64,000 nucleotides of DNA from Angiostrongylus vasorum (taxonomy: Eukaryota > Nematoda > Chromadorea > Rhabditida > Metastrongylidae): assembly GCA_018806985.1 (NCBI GenBank), contig JADANN010000380.1:808501-872500 (forward strand), in the 5' to 3' direction. Of the stretch, positions 47,001-58,986 are shown one piece after another. A model generated the notes under the pieces. The model was not told where the DNA came from and ran no database searches. It was given only the letters and a program-made list of their open reading frames with translations. Both the position numbers and the translations under genes were made by a program. Every line of letters begins with the position of its first letter. The first letter of the stretch is position 1.

Positions 47001-49192
47001 TGCGTGTCCTTCGTTTCGCCCTTCATTGCCACTGGTAGATAGAAAAAACTAGCTGTGAGAAAGACGATCGTTCCCCCACCGCAGACAAATGCAGTCTGGA
47101 GTTTTGCAAATATCTCAGCACCATTGTGGTTGTAGGCATAATGTTTTCCAATTTTACATCCGCTTCTTTTCCATTAACGAGAAAGTACCCACATTCTTAT
47201 TAGATTCATTGCAACGATTTCAGGAACTAAACAAAGATGGAACAGTGCGTCTCGATCCAATTCTTGCTGATGTTACGAGGATCGCTGGAGAAGTAACGGA
47301 CTGGAATACTCTCATTCAGAAAATCCAAGTAAGTTGTGCTGGTCTTCTCACCTTTCATACTTCTTGGTCTGTGTTTGTGCTCCTCAGATTCAGACAGTAA
47401 ATTACAGTGTTATTAACACATCTACTGTATCCCATAGCATGTTTCAGGAAAATGATAATTTCGTGTCAAAATGGAGTTTGACCGAACTTTCTTGTTACAA
47501 TGTTGATTGCTGATGGCAGCGTTAGATAGAAAACTTGCTGAGAGAAAGGCACAGTATGACCCTCAGTGGAGCAGTGTGTAACCAGCGAGCACCCGGAAAG
47601 GGTAATCGTGGTTCGATCTGGACTGGGGTCCAAGTTTTGCGAATATCTCAGCATCATTGTTGTTATTTCTTGTTACACATTTCTTGTATAGAATGGTTGT
47701 TTGCAGAGTAAGATGACGAAAACCTTCGTACTCCGAATGCCAGATGGCCGAGAACTCGTCAGAAAGGTTAACATGCCAAAGATTATGTTGAAGGTAGAGA
47801 CTCGATCAGGCAACAAGAAAGTCACTCTAGTAAATAATCTGGCGGTTTTTGGCATCGACACGAAGAAGCTTTGCCAACAAATACAGGTGACCACGTCTTC
47901 TTAAACACTTATACGAGACTTCATGTCTTATGTGGGAGTTATACGAGGTGAAAGTAATGGCTTCTTTCAGTTTGAGTCAACATTTCTCAGCTCGTAATGA
48001 ATTTTATTAATTGCAGTAAAGACTGGTAGAATTTACAGATCTTTGCCTACAAGACCAAACCTTTTTTCATTTTAACAAGATGGAATTGTGAATTTCTGGA
48101 GCCTATGACATACATCTTTTACACACTGCTGCTTGCTTTAGGACTCATATTTTAGATACGAAAGCGAAAACGAACAAGGGAGATTTCTCTCAGCAGGACA
48201 CGATTTGTTTAGCAATGTATAACTTATATTTCCAGCAACCACTCTGCAGCTGAAAACTAGAAATTTAATTTCTACACCGTTTTTTGAAAAATCTACATCA
48301 TATTCAAACTTAAAAGGATCTGACTAAAGTTGTACATGGGATTACTGCGATAGAGGAAAGGTTTCTTTCATAAAACTACAAAGCTGTGAACTCCTGAAAT
48401 ACCCTGGTTCGGTCGAGAAATTGTCGTCAATCATCTAAAAACGAGCTTCGTAGCGAATGAGTTATTGATCATGTCTTTCCCACAGTAGTAATACTATACC
48501 AACTACTGTTCTATACAAATTTACCACATACCTTTAGTTTTGTGGCCATATGTCGGAAATCGTGTAGCACAATAGTCGGATGCGCCATGCAATACACATG
48601 GGATCGATTCCCACGCCTCAGGCCCACCAAGCCTTCCATCACTCCGGGGTCGACAAATTGGTACCAAACCTATCTAGAAGGCTAGCAGCAGTGGCTCGAT
48701 ACATCGGTAGGCCACCGCGAGTTGTTGTACAAGCCAGATATGCATTCAGTTGCCTCCAAACGAAGCTTAATGAGGTCGAATACATGGCGCATCCTTCAGG
48801 GACTGCTCAACGCCGAGAGCTTTATCCTTCATTTATCATTTTATATCGGAAATCGGAAACATTACGTTTCAGGTTGAAGCAGCTACAAGCGCTACCACTA
48901 CGAACGAAGCACCCAATTGTGAAGGACCACAGATTACTGTGTTAGGAAATCAGGTTCTGGATTTATGTTTATCCGTACAGATAGATAAGTTTTACTCGAA
49001 GTGCTTTCTGTAGCACTTTTCTTTTTGGCAACAATTGCGGAGTAAATCATGACAGTGAGCAAACTCTACAAGTGGTAATTAATCTCCGTATTTCAGGTGA
49101 ACTACCTAGGAGATCTGCTACAGAATGAGTACGAAATAGAGAAGAAATATATTGATGGTTTGGAATTAGGCATAAAGAAGAAGCAAAAGTAA
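44028..49192 (+). CDS. eif-2D: Translation initiation factor eIF2D (ligatin)
   Basis: eIF2D binds the small ribosomal subunit, delivers initiator tRNA without GTP and helps recycle ribosomes. Exons read: 44028-44355, 44517-44665, 44736-44779, 44919 to about 45020, 45892-45980, 46066-46131, 46247-46343, about 46389-46580, 46656-46766, 47224-47328, 47707-47886, 48873-48953 and 49097-49192, about 540 residues. The N-terminal PUA-type region shows MFRKPFSVKKNT and GADLMLQG. MDELLLRCFLAALKFRLEKL and FYSTCLLKCVPSGRRLDMKK match the human middle region. ELNKDGTVRLDPIL closes the SWIB-like part. SGNKKVTLVNNLAVFGID and ITVLGNQVNYLGDLL are the SUI1 domain. Exon 7 contains one base too many near 46,307, and the borders of exons 4 and 8 are uncertain. 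Several introns hold repeats. It converges on ACOT13. Confidence 0.9.
45221..45290. repeat. (GTT)n microsatellite in eIF2D intron 4
   Basis: Mostly GTT with a few ATT units. It directly abuts the left arm of the foldback element and the complement is echoed as AACAAC beyond the right arm. Confidence 0.9.
45295..45328 (-). ncRNA. Hammerhead ribozyme-like core, intact boxes
   Basis: It reads CUGAGGA, then a stem II hairpin GGCG-AAAU-CGCC, then GAAACGUC. Both invariant boxes and a four-pair stem II are present; this is one of the two best-preserved cores in the window. Confidence 0.6.
45546..45578 (+). ncRNA. Hammerhead-like core, GAAA box mutated
   Basis: It reads CUGAGGA, a stem II region with one mismatch, then GAGACGUC. 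The second box has an A-to-G change expected to kill catalysis. Confidence 0.4.
45630..45710 (+). repeat. Repeat family G, second copy
   Basis: It matches 41,055-41,145 closely (CATCAGCTCAACAAGACCAG, then CGATTATTTATGGCGAGG). It begins about 40 bases after the foldback. Confidence 0.55.
46890..47140. repeat. Family C inverted dimer in eIF2D intron 9
   Basis: 46,890-47,010 (reverse) and 47,030-47,140 (forward) both show the ATTTGCAA/TTGCAAAT and CCCCACCGCAGAC blocks, giving a foldback of two family C pieces. Confidence 0.55.
47500..47665 (+). repeat. Family C SINE-like repeat in eIF2D intron 10
   Basis: Landmarks GATTGCTGATGGCAGCGTTA, TTGCTGAGAGAAAGGC and TTTTGCGAATATCTCAGCATC are in order. 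Confidence 0.6.
47890..48560. other. eIF2D intron 11, unique part
   Basis: AT-rich intron sequence; no repeat or coding signal noticed before the SINE at 48,565. Confidence 0.5.
48565..48845 (+). repeat. tRNA-headed SINE, family A, in eIF2D intron 11
   Basis: Full-length-like: head TAGCACAATAGTCGG, GGGATCGATTCCC, central block CCACCAAGCCTTCCATCACT, AAATTGGTACC, CGATACATCGGTAGGCCACC, and tail AGAGCTTTATCC. Confidence 0.7.
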
Positions 49193-49232
49193 TGGGATCT
49201 GGTTGTCTATCACTTTCTTATGGGGGACAAAA

Positions 49233-49238
49233 AATAAA
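49233..49238 (+). terminator. Polyadenylation signal of eIF2D
   Basis: A canonical AATAAA lies 41 bases after the eIF2D stop codon and 42 bases before the end of the converging ACOT13 coding sequence. Confidence 0.6.
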
Positions 49239-49279
49239 TATACCTTAACTCTAGCCTAGGGTATTCATGTTCATATGTA

Positions 49280-50024
49280 TTACTTTTCCATTGATTGTGT
49301 GCCAGGGAAAGCCTTCGTGTGTAATCCAGTTGCAATGATTTTATTACTAGATTTAAGGTAGAGGTCAGCCTGAAAAGTTTCTTTTTTGGATATGAACTAT
49401 ATAGTTGGTTGGGTAGAAGCAGCTAAAAGCTTTAGCCTAGTGCAACAACCCATACTTTACCTTCGTAAAAGCCAATGTCTTCCCTGACCGAATCACTTCT
49501 GCATCGAGTAGTACTGTTTCGCCTTCTTTGGCTGCTGCGAGATACCTGAGCATAGCAAGGCTTAGTCAATTCAAGTGGGTTTTAGCTCCGAGTTTATCGC
49601 ATTTCACCGCTGAGAACAAAACAAATGCTGGATGGAGATTATGTGCAGCATTCCACTGGACCTACGTCACATGAAGATCCACGCTCACACCGGGTTGTCC
49701 TCTTGGTGTGGTCATGCAGGCGCAGGTTGTGAAGATGTCGATGAGGGTGGCCGTGCAGCCTCCGTGCAGGGTGCCCACGGGATTTGTCATCTTGGACAGC
49801 ACATCGAACTCCACCCGCACGCGCCCCTCAGAAGCCGAGACTGGGCGCACCTGTGACAATCAGCCACTTACTTCCAGAAAAGTGGACAAAAACCATGTCC
49901 CATGCAAATCTCTTCTACGTAGTGAAGGACAACTCACAGTTCCAGCAATATCCATGAAGTTCTTCGACTTCGCACAAAGTGCTAGATATTGTTTCAGAGT
50001 TTGCAAATGTTTACCAGAGCACAT
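49280..50024 (-). CDS. ACOT13: Acyl-CoA thioesterase 13-type hotdog protein
   Basis: ACOT13 (THEM2) hydrolyses long-chain acyl-CoA, acting at mitochondria and in the cytosol as a homotetramer of hotdog-fold subunits. Four exons join exactly in phase: 49938-50024, 49666-49850, 49461-49545 and 49280-49369, giving 148 residues against 140 in human. Motifs: LCAKSKNFMDIAGT, then NPVGTLHGGCTATLIDIFTT, where the HGG turn and the Asp match the catalytic region of the family, QPGVSVDLHVTYLAAAKEGE, and VIRSGKTLAFTK. The ATG at 50,024 lies just after a TTTACAG acceptor-like site, which may receive a spliced leader. The stop is 87 bases from the eIF2D stop on the other strand, so the two 3' UTRs probably overlap. 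Confidence 0.93.
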
Positions 50025-50329
50025 TCCTTGCTGTAAATGTGAAAAATCTGCATTCTACAATGGTAATGTAGGAAACAATGAGCTCAGTAACATCCTGCTT
50101 TTGAGGAAATACTCTCATAGGTAAATAAGCTTGGCTTTCCAATGAAAAAGTATGGCTGGGTTGCTCGTATGTCGTATCGACCAAAACTCGTACAGCCATG
50201 TGTCGCGCGCGAAACTCCGTGTCCATGGAGCAAATTACGAATTCAGGTCCACTCATCCAGATGTGGTATCCTTAGATGGGTACTGGTGGGATACGAAGAT
50301 ACGTATAGTACAACGATTTATATTTGTTT

Positions 50330-50605
50330 GAGCGCGTATAGCGCAGTGGTCAAAGGCGCCCTCCAATACACATGGGATCGATCACCGCACCCCCAGGCCC
50401 GCCAGTCCTTCCGCTCCAGAGTCGGCAAATTGGTACCAGACTTGTATGGGAGGATAGCAGCACTTGATACATTGTTAGGCCACGGCGAGTCGTTATAAAG
50501 GCCAGATACACATTCAGTCCCCTTCAACGATGCTCAGTGAAGCCGAATGCATGGCGCATCACTCAGGGATAGATCAGCGCCGCGAGCTTTATTCTATATC
50601 CTTTT
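50330..50605 (+). repeat. tRNA-headed SINE, family A
   Basis: A clear A box (CGTATAGCGCAGTGGTC), B-box-like GGGATCGATCACC, central block CGCCAGTCCTTCCGCTCC with AAATTGGTACCAGAC, and tail CGAGCTTTATTC. Intergenic, upstream of ACOT13. Confidence 0.7.
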
Positions 50606-50609
50606 TCCC

Positions 50610-51230
50610 GATGTGCGTAAGCTGAACCGAAGTACAGGGTAAGGCGACACCATGATTACGGAAGAATTACCATTATTCCCCATGGAACATATAAGTCACA
50701 GTTTTTCTGGGCGATTTATATATTTATAAAATATCTAATATATTATATTATTATATGTCCCTGCTTTCTGCTCCTTCCATACACCGATAAACAAGACTAA
50801 TTATTTATTTTCTGTTAACACAGTCGAAGCGGCGTGACTACTATGAAGGTCATAATGCGCAGTGGCCGGTATGGCCTTCACGGAGGTCATGATCGTTTCT
50901 GAGGTTTATTTTGGTGCATAGCTTTTTCCCTGCAGATCTTGCAATCAATCGTAAGTATATCCAACGCAGATGCTATAGCGGGTGTCGTCCATGGAGGGGG
51001 CCCCTCCCAATAATTTATCATTAATTTCTCATTTTGCGGCGAGAGACTATTGCTGCTGAGGAGAGTGTCCGACGTAGAGAGTGTAGCCAGTGAAGAGGCG
51101 CAGAAATGTGTTTGCCTCGAACAACAGGCATCGCATACGGTGTGCAGCGACATTTTGGACAAGCACTTCGTTGTTTTCCAGTTTTCAGTGGTTATAATGA
51201 CTTTTCGGTATTGTATGGAATGAGAGCTAC
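50610..51230. other. Unrecognised minus-strand open frame
   Basis: A minus-strand frame at 50,887-51,162 has a Cys-rich start (VCDACCSRQTHFC) and ends in a basic tail. It could be a terminal exon, but no splice partner or family is evident, so no gene is called. Confidence 0.3.
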
Positions 51231-51234
51231 GAAG

Positions 51235-53315
51235 TTCCCTTGTAGAGGGATCTCATGCGGATTAGTCGCGAGACAACTTGCCGCATCTCCAGGTGGGGGT
51301 TAATCGCGGACTAAAAGCGACCTGTTCTTTCCTCAGACTGGTGGATTCAGGGGATGGAGTCCCTGATTCTGCTGTGCCGATTTAGCACATACCTTCAATA
51401 TCTGCGAGGGCCTACTCATGCACGCATGCGTGGGTGTGTTCTCGTTTATGCGCATTATATTCTACGAATCAGTTCGGCCAAAAAACCTGCAATCAAGTAA
51501 CATGGAAGTATATGGGAGGCGGTTAGGGAGTCGCCTCCAACAAATAAGCTCCATGTCCACTCCGGGAGAGACTGTTAAGCTACCCTTAAGTATACCCAGA
51601 ACTCACTTTCAAAGATCAGCAGACTATACGTGGGTATCAAAAAACCGAACTCATTAAATTAAACGGGCCTCATTCCGCTGAATCTGTTAGCTTCCCCGAT
51701 ATGGCAGCGTTGGGTAGCCATGTCTTCCAGTCCAAGTACGCAATAAAAGAAGACGGATATGTCGCCCCCACCGCTTCTCCCGAAATCCGACATGCCATTT
51801 CGTCGGTGAAAAATCGAGCAACACCTGGTCCGAACAGAATAACATCTGAACACCTGAAGAACCTTCCGCTAGTCATCACTGAGACACTGGCTCGGCTGAT
51901 GTGGTATTACCTGTTTGGATTTAAGGTTCATATTCAACGAAAGACCAGCAAGCACTGTGTCGTTGTTCAAGAAAGGTGACTTTCACGATATTGACAACTA
52001 CCGACTAATCTGTTTTTTTTGCCTGTCGTCTACAAACTCTTCACACGAGTCATCCTTAACAGGATTGACAGAAAACTGGACAAACGACAGTCACGTTAAC
52101 TAGCAGAGTTTCGAAATGGAATCAGTAAGATGAACAAAGGCCACAGGGTAACAAGACCCAATGAAGCACCGCGAGAATACAAGAGACCGCGCTGTCCTAC
52201 TTTCATCGATTTAAGAAAAGCTTTTAACTTAACTGAGATTGAAGCAGTCATGGAAGCCCTGAAAAGTCCTAGCCTCCCTACTTAGAATGCGAAGATTCCT
52301 TGTAAGCTATGTAAAAATTTCGCAACCGAAATATCACCATTCTACAACGACATAATATCGACGTCAAGAAAGGAATTACGAAAGACAGTAAAATCTCGTC
52401 AAAATTACTTCCAGCTACTCTCGAAAACGTCGTGCGAACATTGGTATGGGACCACATGAGTGTGGAAATCGATGTTCGAAAACCATATACGCTATGCACA
52501 TGACATCGTTCTCAAAACATCAAACATTAGCCAATGGGCACGGGTTCGACGTTAATGAAGCCTGTGGAAAGTTTGGTCTTCGACTAATTCTCACAAAAAC
52601 GATGCTCATGAGGAACAGATTGGTTTCACATGTTGTTGCTCAACGAACGAATATCTCCGAATGCTCCGGCTAAATCTATCTACATCGGGATGTCAAAACA
52701 TGATAATCGACTCAGCTCGAAGTTGAGCAGAAGAAAGCGAGCGGTTTGGGGAGTTTTTTAAGAGCATCGAGGATATAGTGAGGAGAACAAGGAGCACCCA
52801 ATCCCATGTCCAGTTTCAACTCCACGACTCCTTCTGCCTGGTCATATGCGTCAAAAACCTTTTCGCTACGTAAACAGGATTAAAGAACGCCGAATGTAAG
52901 TAAGTTTACACTGGAAAGGAAGATGCTAGGAGTATCCTGTATCAGGCAAGTGAGAGAAGGGATCCGAAGCTCTGATTTACACCAACAATCAGTGTTCAAA
53001 TACGCCGCTGTATACGCCAAACTGTCGAAGATAAGGTGGACTGGGCAGGTAATGCGTATTAACGACAACCGATGCACAAGAGCCGTTAGTGACTGGATTC
53101 ATGGGGGATGTCAAAAAGTGCTGCAGGAAGACCACCGATTGGATTGTCAGAGTTCTTCACGAAGTCCCTAGAAGAAAGATATGATGTTCAACGAGTTCCT
53201 AGAGCAAGCAGAACCCACTGGGCTACTCTTGCACGCGACAGGAAAAACGGAAGATTTACTGGCGCCCGCTGCAGTCACTCGATGATTTAACGGGACGACA
53301 GGTGATACAGATGAC
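51235..53315 (+). mobile_element. RTE-type retrotransposon copy 4, endonuclease deleted
   Basis: The 5' region (51,235-51,715) matches copy 3. The sequence then jumps to the linker just before the reverse transcriptase (51,735 on), so the endonuclease is absent. Reverse transcriptase pieces follow with many breaks, then ISECSG near 52,660, KLSKIRWTGQVMRINDNR near 53,025, and the end at 53,315 with GACAGGTGATACAGATGACGG, the same 3' tail as copy 3. Confidence 0.8.
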
Positions 53316-53319
53316 GGAA

Positions 53320-53815
53320 TGAGAGCATATGAAAATCACAAGGAGTACATCGTAATATTTCTTGTTCACTTATACAGCTCCAATAAATGGTGACAGCAGC
53401 ATGACTGCATAGTGAACGAGCGTTTTTTTCTTCACACGAGAGAGTTATGTGTACACCAAGGGGAGGGTGTACAAAGAAACATAGAGCACGCATAGGGTAA
53501 GAGAAGCGTAGAAATTCATTCAAAACGCAGAGAAAAAACCTAATTATATGATGGAAACCGGACGCAGTTTCAAAATTGCGAGACGTTGGCCTAGTGGCCG
53601 ATCTCCAAAGAAGTTAGAGCGAGTTGGGTAAAAAAATTAGGCGTCGTCCTACGCCCATGCCACAAGAAGTAAGACGTCCGCGCAAATGTGTTAATAGAAG
53701 TCTAGAAGTATTAGCATCTGTTTTATTATTATCACGTAGTAAGGAAAGGATATCAAACCACAAATATGATTTTTCTTTGCAGAGATTGCTGTGGATTGTT
53801 ATGAACGGGATATTT
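53320..53815. other. No gene recognised
   Basis: No coding or repeat signal supported. Confidence 0.35.
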
Positions 53816-53817
53816 CG

Positions 53818-54095
53818 GCGCGCGTGTATCGCAGTGGTTAGTGAGTGACCTGCAGTACGTAGTCGTTGATTCGATCCCGCGTCTCTTGCTCACTAAGCCT
53901 TCCATCACCTCGGGGTCGGTAAATTGGTACCACTCCTCTGCGAGGGATATAAACATTCACTCGATCCATCTAGACCCCCTAAAAGTTATCAGGCCAGATA
54001 TACATTTAATCACCTCTAACGATTCTTGACGAAGTCAAATGCATAGGACATTCCACACAGACTGCTCATTGCCAGTGCTTTATCCTTTTATCCTC
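53818..54095 (+). repeat. tRNA-headed SINE, family A, diverged
   Basis: CGCGCGTGTATCGCAGTGG, GATTCGATCCCGC (a good B box), TCACTAAGCCTTCCATCACC, AAATTGGTACC and TGCTTTATCCTTTTATCC in order. Confidence 0.65.
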
Positions 54096-54099
54096 TGTA

Positions 54100-54440
54100 G
54101 AATGTCGTCAGTTAATTTTTTTTCTATTGTTTCAACAAAAAAAGTGGAAGACAAGTGTGTGGGATTTTGTTTCAGCACTACTGCATGTTTCCTTAACTTG
54201 CTATGTCGTTAGTCGGAAATAACTCATCACGACTGCATCTCAACTGCTAAATATCGAGGTAGTGCAAAATTGGTCTCTCAATTAAGTTTCAAACTTATTT
54301 CCTCCTTAAGTTTTCCACGTAGCAACTTTTTTCTCGTGCTTCATATAGAATAATTCTAGGCTGGTTAGAATGACATCGTTAAATCATGGATTTTGCATCT
54401 TTTTGCTTCATGAGTTCAAAGCTAGGTGTAGAGCAACAAT
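54100..54440. other. No gene recognised
   Basis: T-rich sequence without supported features. Confidence 0.35.
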
Positions 54441-54444
54441 TACA

Positions 54445-54695
54445 AGGAGTAAACCACGATCAACCACCCTCCTGGTATCAAACTAGTCGCAGTGGTGGCA
54501 AATCTCCCCTTGGTCCATAAGGGCGGTGACTGCCTGTGGTGGTGACGACCTAGGGCAGGCTTTGGTCAGTCTGAATTCGGGACACCAGGATACCACAGTG
54601 GCTAAAACAGCAAAACTCCGAAAAAAATGGAAATTATGCTGGGGCTCGCACAACCAGTGAAGACTGGCCATCCAAGTATCCAAGTATATAATATA
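54445..54695 (+). repeat. Family D repeat, 5'-truncated
   Basis: The body from AAGGAGTAAACCACGATC to the tail CCATCCAAGTATCCAAGTAT is present; the hairpin half is missing, as expected for 5'-truncated reverse-transcribed elements. Confidence 0.6.
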
Positions 54696-55189
54696 TAGGT
54701 TTATAATGTAATATAGGTATAGCACATGCATAGTATAGAATGTACACATTTTTTTGTCTATTTTTAAGTGAAAAATAGAGCTTTTCTCCGAACAACGCTC
54801 AACCCAACATCTATGCTCTACAAGCTGTCAGCTGATAGCAAAAAGTATAGGAACATAGTTCTATGGGTTGAAATAAACCACCGCAAAAATAGGACCTATG
54901 GCGGTATTACCAGCCATTCCCACAGAATCACTAGGACACCTATAGGTGTCACTTGTCGCGAGAGTGTTAAGGTTTGGTACCTTTGAGTCTTCATAACGGA
55001 GAAAGTCGTGGACCCCTGCGGACAGTTGACGATAACCATCCCAAATCTGTAATCGGAGCTGCATCTCCAAAGCCACTTGAGGGGTTGTAGAAAAATTTAA
55101 CGTTTTTCATTCAAAACATAAACGCTGAAAGACGTCGTTGAATTGGTGCCACACGCGTTTTAAGTGAATGACTTGTCACGAAGTCCATT

Positions 55190-55800
55190 CTGCTGTTCTT
55201 TTACATAACAAATGACGATGTATTTCTCGATCGTATTATGGTGTACGATGAAGTTTGAAATCTACGACGTTCAATCCAATTCTATTCAATTATTGAAGTG
55301 AAATGAAAACCTCAAGCACTTTCCAAAGTCAAAGCTGCATGGAAACGTGCTGGTGACTCTATCATTTTCGGCAGATGGAGTCATCTCATAAACCATCTTG
55401 AATATTGGCAGAACGTTCACAGCAAAAAACTGACGTCACGAAATCTACGAAATTCAACAAAAAATTGCAACGCAGCTATTCTGAGTAAGTGGAAAACAAG
55501 TCCTTTTTTCATACATAACGCTCGGCCACATGGTACCTAATCAACGCAGCAAAGGTTGAGTAAGTTGCGCTACGTAGCCATGCTCACACGCCATATCCAT
55601 TGTAAATACTTCCCACTAAGCAACTATCGCTTTTCTCAATCATTTCGCGAAGTATTAGCTGAGAAAGTCTTCAACCACCAAATCCCTCAAGAAAATACCT
55701 TCGAATACTTCGTTGCCTACAGAATTTTAGAACTCTGTGTTTAAATAGCAGATAAACTTGCACCTTGCTGCCAAAATTGTGTAGATTCTAAGGGCTTGCA
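55190..55800 (+). pseudogene. Mariner-type transposase relic
   Basis: Frame-broken pieces follow the order of a mariner transposase: VFLDRIMVYDE near 55,220, the DNARPH-equivalent IHNARPHGT near 55,512 with the first Asp lost, a block with FNHQIPQENTFEYFV near 55,670, and CCQNCVDSKG near 55,770, matching the usual C-terminal WQKCVDCNG. Stops and frameshifts are frequent and the terminal inverted repeats are not evident. Such transposases cut and paste DNA at TA sites; this copy cannot. Confidence 0.6.
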
Positions 55801-55804
55801 AAAT

Positions 55805-58800
55805 GATAAGGTTGTGTTTGAGCTGAGTTTTAGTTTTATGATTCAAAGTCCGCCACTCTTTTCGAACGAACCTGTTCCAGGTAAGTAGGTCATATTGACG
55901 CCCACTCCACCAAGGGTCTGGACATCTATTCCATGTAACTCAGCAATGTTGTCCCGAAACTGTTTTAGAAATTCAAGTATTTTCCAGCACGATCTTGTTG
56001 TTGTTCTTTATCATTGTTAATGATTAGTTTTACAGTCACCTATAGGAAAACAACAAAAGTTCGTGAAGTTTTGCAACTTTGCCATCCTATGGATTAAAAG
56101 TTCTGATTATTACAGAAATGCTTGATTAGGATCTTTCTTTCTGAGTTTTTCTAAATGCATTTTTTGACACTCGAAAAAGGAATATTACAAAAGGAATCTT
56201 AGAGTCAAGCGAATTTCGGTCCACAAATATTCTTAAGCCACTGGCATCAAACTGAGGCCTATATGACGTAAACGATTTCAGACAAAGTGACCGAAGTGAC
56301 TCATATATGACTCATTTAAATTTCGGCGGTTTATTTTTGCCGCATAGAGGGTTTTTTTTTGCTGCACTTTTGCAATCATTCGATGATTTATCGAGTACAA
56401 ATTTCGCGGCAAATGTCGGAGGAGGAAATAAAACATCATTCTGTACTTCGAAATTTATATATAAAACCTTAAACGACCCAAGTCGCAAGAAGCAAAAGCT
56501 GTGGACACTCGACTCAAATCATCGTGACTCTGATGAAGTTCCACTTCCAGTGCGATTCCAATGTGGTTGTACGTGGGAATCATGTTAGCATATACCAAAT
56601 AGTAGTGTATGTACCGTATATAGCACTTGAGCGATAGACCAAAATATCTTCTATAATTCCGTCATGTTCTCAATTCCTCAAATACTCCACTTATCGAGAA
56701 ATTACCGTCCATTGTCGGAAAAACTAGAAGTCCGCAACGACATGGGATTAGGGCGCCGTCCCCATTTGCCAGACACACAAAAATTGGGTGCCAGTCACTA
56801 CCAATGGGCTAACGGGAATCATGAAAATGAGGTTGAAAATATGCTCTAAAGAAAAACACAAATGTGATTCATACAAGTTACATGAGGCCGTTTCTTTCTC
56901 CCTAGCCAAGGAACCGCAGTCACTTTAGTAGCCGCATCAAGCGAACTGAAGAACGCGTACCAAAATTGTTCACAACCTTTTCAAAATTGGGCAAAGAGAC
57001 GAACTTTAATTCACTACGGGTTCCACATTGCAGTATTTGCTCAGTTCGACGGGTGAATTTGCCTACACGTAAATCGTTGTCGACGGGAAATCACCTTCTA
57101 CAAGTGCTTCGCATCTCTTCCACATTCTGTTCAGGCTATTGTTTAGTTGCGATATATGTTGAGTGTTCGGGTTTAATCTTTCAGTTCCGTGATTACGAGC
57201 TACTCTTAACATCGCCCTTTCAATGACATGATGACCGTGAGCGCCACCCCGTCCTGCTTGCGTAGCTACTCATTTACAAGGCATAAATAAGGATATGAAT
57301 AATAGCATAGTCAAAAAAGTTGGAGCAAAGCCGGTGTTCTTTGTTTTCTACACATATAACCTTATAAACCGGAGAAAGGAGTACCAGAGATGAATGCATT
57401 TCTCATGAACGTCGATTTCTTTACGTGATCACTTCAATGGTTTCCGAAGACAAGCATTTGTTCGGGACTTTGAAATAATTCAGGGCATTACCGTGACGGC
57501 AATAGATGAGCTTATTCCATTCATTATGGATGTCATCAACAACATTATCTCCCCAAAAAAGAACAAAAACCACACGAATCCTAACTAGATTTTCTAAGTT
57601 TTGCGGGTTAATTTACTGAAGGTTGAGCTAACACTAGCTAAATCGCTACCAAAAGGATTTCTATTCTATATACATACGGTCTATATGCAGTTTCTATTTA
57701 GCTCTGCCTGAATAAATATTTCAGGGAAAGTTTGCTTTTTCAACAATGTGCTAAGATCGTTTGTTTGAGTATTCAAATCAGGTCGAATGTGGCGAAATCA
57801 ATGAACATGTTGAGCTTCTGTGTTTCAGTGAAGTGTTGAACAAGTACAGGAACTATAGGGGGGATAACCCTAGTCCTGGGGCGAATTTCCCTTCTAGGTA
57901 TACAATTTGTCCCTAGTAAAATATACCATTAACGCTTCGTTTTTTGATGGTGATACTTCTATAGGAACACAAGCACTGATGCCGACTTCAATTCGAGGTC
58001 CACAACAATGGGGACTATAGATGAAAAGATCGTTATTCGGCATAAAATTCCAAAAGCCGGTAACCAGTCTGAGTCTTATGATCGAGTTCGTATACGAAGC
58101 AAAAAAAACTAGTTTACTTTTGAAAAACCCACGAATGTTTCCCAGTGATCAGATTTGTTAGCAAAACCCATCAATGAGCCTAGTCGCCTTTCATATGCGG
58201 AAACCTTCCATCTTGGTATCCCACAAAGTTATATACTTCGTGGTTCGAATCTTACGGCGGATTTATTGAACAGCGTAAGTGGCTTTTGTAGTTCAATACA
58301 AAAAACATCTCATTTGTAGTTTCAACTTGGTTTCTGATTGCCTACATTGTTGTCAAGAAAAAAACCAAGTAACTAAGGATTCGACTGAGTAGTGGCGAAC
58401 TACCCACAGCTGCCAAACGCACACAGCTAAACATTCATCTATACTTTGCTAGTCACAAGAAGAATCTGCGCGCAAAAAACATGTTCCTCTGGAATCATTT
58501 ATTTACGTAGGGACACCGTCCATAATTCTCGACAGCAAACGTCAAATACAACAGTAAAGAACGACAAAGACCGTTTGAACATCAGCAGATATAACTCTCA
58601 GATGGTCCTCGTCACTATGACTAGAGGGGCACAATATGAGTCAGCATGGTGTAAAATATGTACATGAAAGACGTGATTCAGTCGACTGAAACTTGGTTCC
58701 AATAGACCTACTAGGCAGTGCAGAAGCGTAGAAGGACGTGACGCATTCGGCTGTTCTTCGGAAGACTCTCTATGAGGTCGTCACATCCTGATCTGATTGA

Positions 58801-58980
58801 AAACCGGGTGGATCTAAGCAGGAACAGTTAGGGACACTGAAATCTGTATAGATCATTGAAGGTGAGGAATACTGAAAATAGTGGATGAGAAAATGAACAA
58901 TTAGGAACATAACTGGAAAGAACTCTTAGAAATCAGATCGAAGTATGAATATGGATGTATAATGCTTTGCATTTTTTTTC
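55805..58980. other. No gene recognised
   Basis: Several short plus-strand frames (56,307-56,588; 56,966-57,226; 58,446-58,667) might include upstream exons of the gene whose last exons lie near 59 kb, but none has recognisable similarity. Confidence 0.3.
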
Positions 58981-58986
58981 TATCTA

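Noticed and set aside
50337..50400. tRNA-like heads with A and B boxes (here and in every family A and B copy)
   Set aside because: They lack an acceptor stem and cloverleaf closure and continue into repeat bodies, so they are SINE heads, not tRNA genes.
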